A stretch of 64,000 nucleotides of DNA. Origin: Podospora pseudocomata (taxonomy: Eukaryota > Ascomycota > Sordariomycetes > Sordariales > Podosporaceae). The notes under the pieces are model-generated. The model searched no databases. It saw only the letters and a list, made by a program, of their open reading frames with translations, and had not been told where the DNA came from. The stretch is from positions 2,542,001 to 2,606,000 of the forward strand of contig NC_085889.1 of assembly GCF_035222375.1 (NCBI RefSeq), given 5' to 3'. The position numbers and the translations under genes are program-made. This document shows positions 20,994 to 30,800 of this stretch, piece after piece; the first letter of the stretch is position 1; the number at the start of each line of letters is the position of its first letter.

Positions 20994-21352
20994 TAGTAGT
21001 ATACTGGAAATGTTGGATTGCATCATCTGACGGTTCTGTATATTTTCTTTGGCCCACACCGTTGCGCATGTTGTGGGTTTGAGACGTACCTAATGCACCT
21101 TCAATTCATAAGAAAAAAGTCTTGTTATTCATCGCCATCAAAGAGCATCTGAAGAAGGCCAGAATGTGCAGCAAGCAAACAGGGCTGTGGTGGAGTGTGG
21201 CGCCAGGGTGGTTGAACTTTGACCTTCCATCGCTCCTTCCCTTACTGCTGTCTGCTGCCTTGAACTTCCTTCAAAGGTCCTCACCCCAACTCTGCTTGCC
21301 CCGTTCACCGCAACCTCCGACTTTTCCCGACACATGCCCAGTACCCAGCAAA

Positions 21353-21733
21353 ATGACAGATACGGATCAGCCACACTCTCACCTCGAGGAATCACAAGAC
21401 ATTGTTATGGAACAAGATGAGCCACGGGCTTTCCCAGAAGTGCCACGGACTTTGCCAGAAGTGCCCCAAGTGCCGCAAGATTCGCAGACCCTCAACGAAT
21501 TCCGGAAGTCCGCCGACGAAGTCGCCCGCCTCGCCCTCCTAGTACAGCAGGAACAAGAAAATGATCAGCTTTTGTGCACCGCAAGCTCGGTTAGCCTCAT
21601 TGGCGACTTTGTCACTGCCTGGAGGATCCACAATCGGCTATTTCCGGGGCACGGCTCACCCAGTTCATATTTCCACGGAAAGTCTAAATTGAGGTGGGTG
21701 AGAGCTACTCAGCTGCGATCACGACCGAAATGA
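21353..21733 (+). CDS. Hypothetical protein (126 aa)
   Basis: ATG 21353 has the context CAAAATGACAG and a C/T-rich leader. The product begins MTDTDQPHSHLEESQDIVME and has a short Pro/Glu repeat (FPEVPRTLPEVPQVPQ). A helical stretch FRKSADEVARLALLVQQEQE follows. A possible donor (GTGGGTGAG near 21693) could extend the gene into an unseen exon, so the last dozen residues are unsure. No family recognised. Confidence 0.45.
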   Translation: MTDTDQPHSHLEESQDIVMEQDEPRAFPEVPRTLPEVPQVPQDSQTLNEFRKSADEVARLALLVQQEQENDQLLCTASSVSLIGDFVTAWRIHNRLFPGHGSPSSYFHGKSKLRWVRATQLRSRPK

Positions 21734-21947
21734 GACGATGAGGCATTTCTGGCAAGGTTGAAATGCCTGGAGTGGGGTGGGCAAAAAGGATGGTGAGCGG
21801 CATCCGGGCAAGGCAAATGAGAGAGATTCTAATGTTAGACAGTTTAGATACCAGCAAGGAGAATCTTCCCGCGGGAAGGGATATTTTCAGGGGAGGATAC
21901 CACAGCAAAAATCTCGATCAGACGTATGTTTGTACTCGTAGATTCTA

Positions 21948-22220
21948 TTAATGACTAGCACCACAGCGATGGGTTGTGATATTGAGATTCCCGAATAGAG
22001 GCATGTCGAGAACATGGCCGATGGATACATACGTGAGACATTGGCTCAATTGACGCATAAAGCTGCGGAATTCCATCTCCATTCCAGGGACGGGACATGT
22101 GAGGACCACGCCGGGCTGACAGTCGTTGAAAGATGGGATCTCACCATGCAATATGACGTCGACGTCGTACAGTCGCGCATACGCTGACAATATTCTGCGA
22201 GGTCCGAAGCGGGGTCTCAA
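21948..22220 (-). other. Protein-like frame without a start, upstream of the esterase
   Basis: The minus-strand frame contains RRILSAYARLYDVDVILHGE and GMEMEFRSFMRQLSQCLTYV, which reads more like protein than a random frame. It has no ATG near its start and abuts the esterase leader. It may be the leftover of a decayed gene. Confidence 0.2.
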
Positions 22221-22283
22221 TGTGTCTGGAATCAGACTTGACCTTCAAAGGTCGAGATTTCATTGACCGAGCAGAGCCAAAAC

Positions 22284-23849
22284 ATGTTGCTGACTGTGCT
22301 TTCCTTCAAGCTAGCAACCACCGCGGTTGCAACCACTGTTCAATCGTTATCCTGCCAGTCGGTAATTGCTCAAGATGCCCAAGTCAAAACCACATCCGGC
22401 CTCATCACCGGGCACCTCTTCCCCGACGCCTCCTGTGCACTTGAATTTCTCGGCATTCCCTACGCAAAACCCCCTCTAGGTGACCTACGATTCGCACCAC
22501 CCCAAAAGCTCCTCACCCCGGACCTCTCCCGTAACGCCTCCTCCTTTGGCTACGACTGCCCCCTGTCCCCCTCCAAGCCATCCAACTACCCAGGCTTGAC
22601 TCCCCAAGCCCAGCGAATAATCAACTTCTTCGCTTCCGCCGTCGGCACCCCCCAGAATGAAGACTGCCTCACCCTCAACATCTGGTCTCCCCTCCCCCCT
22701 CAGCCGCAGCCCCTCAAACCAGTCCTCATCTTCTTCTACGGCGGCCGCTTCACAATCGGCAACACCAACACCCCCTTCTACCACGGCGGCCGCCTCGCCT
22801 CCGCCGAGGATATTATCGTCATAACAGTCAATTACCGCCTCAACATCTTTGGCTTCCCTGGCTCATCCCACCTCCCGTTTCAAAACCCCGGGTTTCATGA
22901 TCAACGCGCTGCGGTGGAATGGGTGCGTGATAACATCCTTGTCTTTGGCGGTGACCCAAGCAAGATCACCCTTGCAGGACAGTCCTCTGGTGCCGTGAGC
23001 GTGGATAACTGGGCATACGCCTACCACGGCGATCCGATTGTCCGGGGGTTGATCGCCCACTCCGGCACCGCGCTTTCCTTTCCATCAAATGCGAAATCTG
23101 TTCAGCAATCCAATTTCGAAGCTGTCGCCAGTTTGGTCAACTGTTCCCTTCCCAACCCAATCACTTGCATGAGGGCAGTCCCCTGGACAACCCTCCTCTC
23201 GGCAGCCTCGTCTATCAAACCAGCCAAAAGCAGCAGTCGATTAAGGGGCATACCACCCTTTTGGCCCGCACCGGATAACATTACCTTTTTTGCTGCTGAT
23301 GAGCTCACTGGGCTGCCTTTGGCGAGGATTCCTGTTTTGTTGGGGAGTACAGATAATGAGGCAGGGTATTATCGTGTTCCGGCTTATGCGCAGAATATAA
23401 CTCCTACTGTGGAGGAGGTGAGGTCGTTTCATTTGGAGAGTTTTACTTGTCCAGTGTTGTATCAGGCTGGTCAGAGGAGGGGGAGGGGGGTGCGGGCTTG
23501 GGTGTACAGGTATGGTGCTGATTGGGAGAATACGAGGTTGTATGAGGGGTCAGGGGCGTATCATGGAGTGGATATGAATATGGTTTTTGGGAATGGGGAG
23601 GTGGTGAGTGGGATTGAGATGGAAAAGGAGCAAAGGGAGTTGATGGGGTTTGTTCAGGGGGCTTGGGGGGGGTTTGTGAGGGATCCGGGAGGGGGATTGG
23701 AGGGAGTGGGTTGGGAGGGGTTTGGGAGGGGGAGGATGGCGGTTATTGGGAGGGGGAATAAGGCGATGATTGAGTTTCTTGATGTAGAGGGATATGAGAG
23801 GGATTGTGAGGGGGTTGTTGTCGGGGCGTTGGGGGTGATGGGGGGTTGA
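22284..23849 (+). CDS. Secreted type-B carboxylesterase/lipase (521 aa)
   Basis: ATG 22284 gives a hydrophobic start (MLLTVLSFKLATTAVATTVQ) that fits a secretory signal. Family landmarks follow in order. They are FLGIPYAKPPLGDLRFAPP, the NEDCLTLNIW motif, and the oxyanion region LIFFYGGRFTIG, which has a single Arg in place of the more usual Gly/Ala-Phe. Next come the nucleophile elbow GQSSGA (catalytic Ser), the acid in STDNEAGYY, and the catalytic His in GAYHGVDMNMVFGN. The product is predicted to hydrolyse carboxylic esters outside the cell. There are no introns. At 521 residues it is at the short end of the family, with a compact region after the nucleophile. Coding-strand composition flips from C-rich to very G-rich near 23300. 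Confidence 0.9.
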   Translation: MLLTVLSFKLATTAVATTVQSLSCQSVIAQDAQVKTTSGLITGHLFPDASCALEFLGIPYAKPPLGDLRFAPPQKLLTPDLSRNASSFGYDCPLSPSKPSNYPGLTPQAQRIINFFASAVGTPQNEDCLTLNIWSPLPPQPQPLKPVLIFFYGGRFTIGNTNTPFYHGGRLASAEDIIVITVNYRLNIFGFPGSSHLPFQNPGFHDQRAAVEWVRDNILVFGGDPSKITLAGQSSGAVSVDNWAYAYHGDPIVRGLIAHSGTALSFPSNAKSVQQSNFEAVASLVNCSLPNPITCMRAVPWTTLLSAASSIKPAKSSSRLRGIPPFWPAPDNITFFAADELTGLPLARIPVLLGSTDNEAGYYRVPAYAQNITPTVEEVRSFHLESFTCPVLYQAGQRRGRGVRAWVYRYGADWENTRLYEGSGAYHGVDMNMVFGNGEVVSGIEMEKEQRELMGFVQGAWGGFVRDPGGGLEGVGWEGFGRGRMAVIGRGNKAMIEFLDVEGYERDCEGVVVGALGVMGG

Positions 23850-24388
23850 ACCTTTGGGGGTTGGGTAGTAGTCTTTGATGTGATTGTTGTGTAGGAGGGA
23901 ACCTTTTGAGAAGTAGTATCATACCTTTAGCACGAAGTATTAATATATAACGGACAGAGTGTGGGGAGGTGGTCTTTGAGTTCACTATCGGCTGTGGTGC
24001 CTAAACGAAATGCCTGTAAAGTTGCCAGCCTGAGCTGATATTGAGGGTGTGTGAGGTGATTTTCAAAGTCTGGGAGCCTTCCTGGCGTGTGTGTGTTATC
24101 AGTAATGGCCAAATTCGAAGGTTCGATCAAAAGTCATCCAAGCCATCCATCTGAACTTCAATCCTCAGGCTCGCACGCTAACGAGTTGAACACCAGTTAG
24201 GTTCGACTTTTCTTCGTGCCCATGGCCGCCCGGATTTTCACAGCCAATGACCTATTGTCAGTCCTTCTTTTTCCACGCTATTGTTCTTAGACAACCTCCA
24301 TTCTTACCGCCCCAGACCTATCTTTACAACTTCAGACGCACACTCAACCTTTCGTCCCATATTTCAAGACACAAAGGCACCCCCCACC
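23850..24388. other. Intergenic, no gene seen
   Basis: This holds the 3' flank of the esterase and a C/T-rich leader for the next gene. No other feature is supported. Confidence 0.55.
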
Positions 24389-25032
24389 ATGGCCCCAATG
24401 AGCTTCAAAGACTCCATTGCCCGCGTGGCAGGCTGGCACCTCCGAATCACGCTCGCCTGGAGATACGGTGGCCAAGACATCGGCCACCTGTTCCAGAGAA
24501 TGAAATGGGCCCTGGAAGAGCACGAGGAACGCTTCGACAAACACTTTCCCCCTCCCGACCTGGACACCGAAGAAGGTCGCAAGGCGGAGGAGGTGCTGGA
24601 GGAGTTCCTTGCCACCTGGGAGCTCGACATTGAAAAGATGGAGACGCCCGAGTTCTTGACCAGCTTGATGCACATCTTCAACGAGGATCTGGAGCCAAAG
24701 TATCAGCTGAAGGACTTTAACTCCGACTTTATCAGCCCTGGTGGTGTTTGGAAGACGATGGAGACTCTGGGGCCGATTATTGATAGAGGGGTATGTTGAG
24801 CTGTTCTTTTTTGTTTGAGTGGGATCCAACTGACAGAGAGTCGCTTTATCGGATGCCTGCCGAGTCCCCCAAGAACGAGCCCGAGCCGCCCAAGCTCCCT
24901 GAGCGACCACCGCCTCTCCTCGTCACCTGCAATGGCTGTGGTGGAAAGAAGCTGTTTGGCACAGGCAGGCTGGCTCTCAAGAAGCACCGTGGGACTGGCC
25001 GTCTTCGTCGCCAGCGCCAGCGGAAGGAGTGA
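24389..25032 (+). CDS. Hypothetical protein with C-terminal CxxC motif (197 aa if spliced)
   Basis: ATG 24389 is in an excellent CACCATGG context. Exon 24389-24790 encodes a helical, acidic protein (MAPMSFKDSIARVAGWHLRI ... WKTMETLGPIIDRG). A GTATGT donor at 24791 follows. Frame continuity with the downstream reading (SLYRMPAESPKNEPEPPKLP, CNGCGGKKLFGTGRLALKKH, very basic end) is met if the acceptor is the third AG after the CTGAC branch point (intron 24791-24840). That skips two closer AGs, so the junction needs a transcript. Without splicing the protein would stop after 136 residues. The CNGCGGKK stretch could bind zinc. No function known. Confidence 0.55.
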
Positions 25033-26511
25033 TGGCATGGGGCTTCTTCTCACTGATTCGGTTGAAGACCTGTCAATCCTCGGGCGAAGGCTCAGTATCA
25101 CAGATAATCATAATACAAGATTCATCTTTCACTCATGGACAAAATATTACACATTGCAATTAGAATTTTGTTGCAGTCTCTTTGTCTACAGGGTGTTGAA
25201 CCACCAGTCAAATCTCCCTGTGACGAAGTTTGACCACAGGTCAGTACCAAACTCTCATCACCAAAAAGAAAATGCTGTTGCGCCGTTCCAACCCCCAGCC
25301 ACAACTCTGGCTGGCGGTCTTTTCCACAACATTTCAATGTAATCACACACGTCAACAACATCTTCATCACACTGGACTTAGTAATGTCGATGTCATGCTC
25401 TCACTCCCAGAGGGTTGTTAGCATGCGAAAAGGTCACGGTGGGTTGGTATGGGAGGAAACTGCACTGAGCCTTAAGAGACAGTATGAAAAAACAAAACCG
25501 ATTTGGTAGGAGATAGGAAGAGATGGAGGGGGTCAAATAGCAGGGATCTGGCACCTCTACGGCACGTGCTAAAGGCTGTGGGTGACACGTGGCATCGTCT
25601 GGAAGGCTCTGGACAGGGCAGAATCCACAGGAGCAAGGTCGAAAATTGCGCCACTGGGGACTTCAACGAGGCAGGCGCGTTGTACCTGGATGATGGGAAG
25701 GCAGGAGCGACAGTCAGGTTGCGGGGTTAACGTTATTGGTGGGTTGCTCGTGAGTGCTTTGAGTTGGAATAATGCGACGTTGTGGATGGCAGCCATAGAT
25801 TGTGGAATCAGGTGGAGTTTGTTGTCACTCGGTCAAGACACGTTAATACAAAGAGGATAACATTGGGAGTCAGAAATGTGACTGTAAATTGTGTCTCAGA
25901 TGCTGACTTGATTTTGAACGTCTACCATGTAAAATGAGTCCTTGTGGTCATACCCAGCGGCGTTGACTCCGCAGTGCTGCATTAGCATTTATGAAAGGAC
26001 GTCAGTCTGTGGTCCATGTCCCATTTCCATTCCAAGTAGATGGCTATAAGTTCTTACACTGATCTACCACGCCCACCATGCCCCTTACCAAGAAAAGGAC
26101 AGGTCTTTTGAGTGCAGGAGCTAATGAAATAGATTGTTGTTTGTTAGAATCACAAAGATTTTTGCTGGGATTGTGTGTAGTGTCCCTTGACATAGAGTGT
26201 TATTCCTTATATGATAAGCCTTGATGAGCTTGACTGGCTGCCCTGAGTCACGATCGAGTTACTTCATTGGTCACTCTGTGATAAATACAACAATGAAACG
26301 GAAGCCTAAACTCATGCTGTTTTCGTTTCTTTGGCTTTTGCAACCTCCACCAAATCAACCAACTGTACGCCTCGACTATCTTTCAAGGTCTATAAACCAT
26401 CTTGAAACCGCATATTTCCTTGCCTCCCTACCAGCACACCAACCCCCGTAAGACGAGCAGGACAAAAAGCGCACTCATTCCTCTCCCAGCACCTGTCTCT
26501 CCTCATGTGCC

Positions 26512-26760
26512 ATGGGACCAACACCAGAGCACATCGTTCAGCTCCCCATCAGAAATGTGTCTGTTACTGCACTTGCTGAGGGTGAGACTGCTCCTGTCGC
26601 ACAGCGGCATCAACAACAAGCTCAACAGCTCCAGCCTCAAGTCAGCACAGGTAGCCCACCTGAGCGCATCAATTTCACCAGTCCACCCCACTACTACCCG
26701 CCCGCCTACCCGCCATCCATTCAGAGGCCATCTCCCTATACCACAGGACCTGGAATTTAG
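26512..26760 (+). CDS. Possible Gln/Pro-rich small protein (82 aa)
   Basis: From ATG 26512 (context GCCATGG): MGPTPEHIVQLPIRNVSVTA, then Gln- and Pro/Tyr-rich low complexity (QRHQQQAQQLQPQV, HYYPPAYPPS), ending TGPGI. The good start context is the main support. The sequence is disordered with no domain, and chance is possible. Confidence 0.3.
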   Translation: MGPTPEHIVQLPIRNVSVTALAEGETAPVAQRHQQQAQQLQPQVSTGSPPERINFTSPPHYYPPAYPPSIQRPSPYTTGPGI

Positions 26761-26867
26761 AGTCTCAAAATTCCCAATCCCACCTCTCCGACGAGCTCTT
26801 ATCCTCCGCAACATACCCTTCCTTGGAACTGCTGCCATCAATCTTATTTACGGACTAGAGGACACGC

Positions 26868-26890
26868 AAAAAAAAAAAAAAAAAAAAAAA
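26868..26890. repeat. Poly(A) tract of about 22-23 bases
   Basis: An unbroken A run follows ACACGC. It is either a simple mononucleotide repeat or the tail of an old retroposed copy. No recognisable source lies in front of it and I saw no target-site duplication. Confidence 0.8.
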
Positions 26891-27890
26891 GAATATCAGA
26901 TACCAAGAGCGAACACCGAATCCACTTCTCAAAACATCACTAGATAGAAACGACACCTTCTTCTCCCGCGATCTCACCAGTCAGCAGACAACCACAACAG
27001 GGGTAGTACATACATTACGCTACATGTAATTCGACGCATCCAGCACGCTCTCTTAACAGAGGCGCGACCAGAAACATTGGACGATCCACGAATCACCATC
27101 AGAAAGTCACTTTTCTCGCTTCGCCTCTACCCCCACCAGGAAAGAAATCCCCTACAAAAGACGACTAGGCCAAGAAAAGCGTTACATTCTTCCCTCCCTA
27201 ACCGCAAAACCTCAACATGATGGCTCCTGCTGAGTTGATACCATCCATTCAATTCCCAGCATTCACGCCCCCTCTCCTTTCGCCTCTCCTGAGCAAGCCG
27301 ATCAAGAGGTATTCGAAACCGAGGCTACACGCCGTCACCAACCTGAGTTTGCTCACAGTGTTGCATTGTCTCTCCTCAGGGAACCTTTGACTCTGGCTGG
27401 GATCGCGGAGCTGGTCGTGTTCTCAACTTGCCTGGTCTCACCGGCCACTCTGACACTTACCTATCTCTTTTGCAATCATGACCATGACATCTCAATCTTT
27501 GCCAAGTGACCCATCACATCACATCGCAAAGCAGCAGGTACCATGGATACAAAATAATAAAGGTTCCTTTCATCAACTATCAAAACACGCACCAAAAAGT
27601 CGAAGTCATACCGCAGTGCTAAAACAACACGTGTGTGCCAAAGAACAACAAGTCCCGCCCGCAATCCATATTTCTCCCACGCCCTCTACCATTCAGTCAT
27701 GTACTCATCAACCTCACCCCTTTGACCTCCTCAATCTCCTCCTCTCAACCCTCTCCTCCCTCGACCTCCTCCGACTCTTCCTCCTCCCACCCCCATCAGT
27801 CCCAACACTCCCAGTCCCAGCACTCCCAGTCCCAGATCTACTCCTCCCCCTCCCCCCCCTCCTCTTCCCCTGGTTCAGCAAGCCACGTTC

Positions 27891-30800
27891 CTACTCCAAC
27901 CCCCTAAACCTCCTATTAAACTCCTCTACCGCCACCGCCACCATCCTATAAATAAACGTCCTCCCACTCTCCTCCCCAATAGGAATAAACGGCCCGTTCG
28001 TCCCCCCCCTCAATGTCAAGCTCAGCCCCGTCCTCTCCTTGGCAATAGTCTGAATATCCTTCAACGGCACATCCCACTCCGTCTGCAACCTCCGGCTCCT
28101 AATCAGCAAAATCCTCGAGTACGTCACCATAACCACCATGTCCTCCGTCGGGAGCTCCAGGTGGGCAATGTACTGCTCGTCAAAATACTTTCCATTGTCC
28201 ACTTGCTTCAGCCATGACTGACCGAGCGCTTCCCGTTGGCTGTAGGGGCGGACAATACCGTCTGCGGGAATGTAACGGGGTAGACGGACACGATCGAGTT
28301 CCGAGCCGTCAAACACGGTCGTGGTGTTGCGTACGCCTTCAGAGATGTTCGACGCGAAATCCAAGACGCCAATGGCTGGTTTGGTGGCTAGACCAACGAC
28401 ACCCTTCCCGATACCCTTGAAGAAACCCAGCGCACCTTCTTGCTCCGCACCCTCAAGTGGCTTCCTCGCCAAACCTCCCACACCTGAAGCAACAGAGGTG
28501 AACAGGCTGTTAGCGCCCGCAGTGACGCCGTAAATGGCGTGCTTTGGCCGGTTGCGAGCACGAGTAATGCGTCGCCTGTCCTGGAACTGCTTATCCATCG
28601 TTGCCGCCGCAAGACCCTTGGCAAAACTGCCAGTGACCTTGGAGAGCGAGTCACTGACGCCAAAGACCGATTTTTTGAAGAACGAACCCGCGCCACGGGC
28701 GACGCCGAGACCAAAGTCCTCGGGTTTGTCAGACATGATGAGCCCTTGGTAGGGTTCGTAAAAGATGTCGGCGAAGCCAGAGCTGATATTGTTGAACAGA
28801 CCGACTGGGTTACCGAGGAAGTCGGCACTGCCCAATATCTTGTGAACTTGGTACAGTGCTTCTTGGCTGTAGTGGTTCGAGATGTTCTGGATCAGGATCG
28901 GGATTGAAACACGGACGTTCTCCAGCATCAAGGCGTTGAACCGGATGGGCGCATCGTTGATGTTTCCAATGGCCATGGTCATGACATTGAAGAAGAACAT
29001 GACAGGGTTCCGCGACGAAGTCTTGTCTTCGGCATTGACACGCTCCGTGCGCACAAAAGACAGATCAAGCTGCATGGGCTGGATGTTGAGAACCTCAAAG
29101 TAGATGTCCTTGCCAGACTGCTGCTGCTTGGGCTGCGGGATGTCAATGTTGTCATCGCAGAGCTTGTCCTCCTCGACAGTGTCTGACCACGACGCCCCCG
29201 GAATCTTGGAGTACTCCAACACCGCATAGATGAAGTCTTCGTCGAGTTCGACAGTCATCTCTTGCAAGAGAATGGTAGCGTACTTGATGTACTCGACGCC
29301 ATAAGAATCATCCTTGACACGAGTGACCATGGCGTGCAACGACGGGTGAGCGTCAACCTCCTGGGCGCGCTTCGGAACCACGCTGGGGTAGAGAATCATG
29401 GGGAAGATGCCGCCATAGAGTTGGTTGTCAATCTGGATCCACTTGACAGCCAAGCTGATAGTCTGGTAGAGAGGCGAGTCACTGTACCGAAGCGCCACAT
29501 CACGGAAGGTGATGTAAGCCAACTCCTTCATCTGTGAGTTGATGAGGGATACGCCAATGCCAGACAGACGCAGCTGCGCCCTAAAGGTAGTGCCTGTATC
29601 TAACTCCTTGGCCTCGAAGCCTTCGCGACTGGTGGTGGATCCTGCGTTCGACTTTTGCCGGTACAAACTCTTGGACTGCTTAAAGTTGGACAGGATGAGA
29701 GTCTGTGTCGGGCCGTCGGCGGTGACATTGATGTCAATGATCTTGGACTGCCCGTTGGTGCCAATAAACTTCATGGGCATCAAGTTTCCAATCTCGGCCA
29801 GCTTAACATAGCGCTCCTTGTTGTAAGCACTGATGCAAACCTCCTTGTGCTTCGCGGCTGGGAAGTCCCAGGCATAGGGCATGATGCTCCTGGGTGGCAG
29901 ACGGTAGCGCACAGGCCTCCAGCCAGACCGGTCCTCGGTGCCATCCTCATCGATATTGGGGTTGACCTGATAAAAGGTGAACTCGGTGTCACTCTCATTG
30001 CGCATGGAGAAAGGCCAGGCCTTTTGCTCCATGGACAGGTTGAGGAATATGGTGGCATCCTCCATGAGAATGTCAACCCGAACGAGGCGCTGACGCTGAC
30101 CAGCCTTGGCAATCTTGATGTGAGTTGTGCCGAGATCTGAGATGTTGAAAGGTGCTGTCCATTGGTTGTCGACACCAGGATGGCACATGCAAAGTTGCTT
30201 CACATGACCTCTGTTGAGAAAGTGTAATGGCCGGAAGGCACCACTCTTGAGCGAGATAAGGCCAGATGAGCTGGGCTCCCGGATGTTGATGTCTTCCCCA
30301 AGCTTGTTTTGGATGACATATCTTGGCGCCAGGGTAACCGTCTTGATCATCTTGTACTTGCCCTGACCCGACTCGACAGTAACACCAAGATGGATCTCGG
30401 CATTCCGTGTTGGAGAGTTGAGCACAACTTCCGACGTGCTTCCGATCGCGTCAAAGCTCTGCGGCTTACTCCACTCCGAGTCGCCGACCTTGAGTAGAGC
30501 ACGATTGCGGTGGTCGTCACTGTTGAAGGAGAACATCATGGGCTTGGTTTTGCGGTGGCTTCCGTCGCCAATATCGATGAGCGCCTGACCCGCCGCAGCC
30601 TTGGCCTGTTGCATGAAGCCCTTGGAACGGACGCTGACATCCATACCCGTCTTGTTGAGCACGACGTAGGGGCTGTACACGGTGACCTTGAACGCACCAC
30701 CGCTGTCTGGAATACGATAGTAGTGCAGCCGCAGGTTGAGCGCCATACCAGCATCGTCCTTGCAAACGAGATGTGTTTCCTTCTTGAAGTCATCGGTGGC

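Larger units (their letters stand above)
25033..27890. other. Long stretch, about 2.9 kb, with little coding evidence
   Basis: It lies between the CxxC-protein gene and the 3' end of VPS13. I support only the short frame at 26512 and the A-tract at 26868. The C-rich sequence at 27700-27890 on the plus strand is probably the VPS13 3' flank and reads as G-rich on the transcript. Confidence 0.5.

Noticed and set aside
24344-24910. 188-residue minus-strand frame over the CxxC-protein gene
   Set aside because: Shadow frame. The plus strand has the better start context and composition.
27700-27890. C-rich stretch considered as a regulatory or repeat element
   Set aside because: It lies at the VPS13 3' end and fits the general G-rich 3' bias of coding strands in this window.
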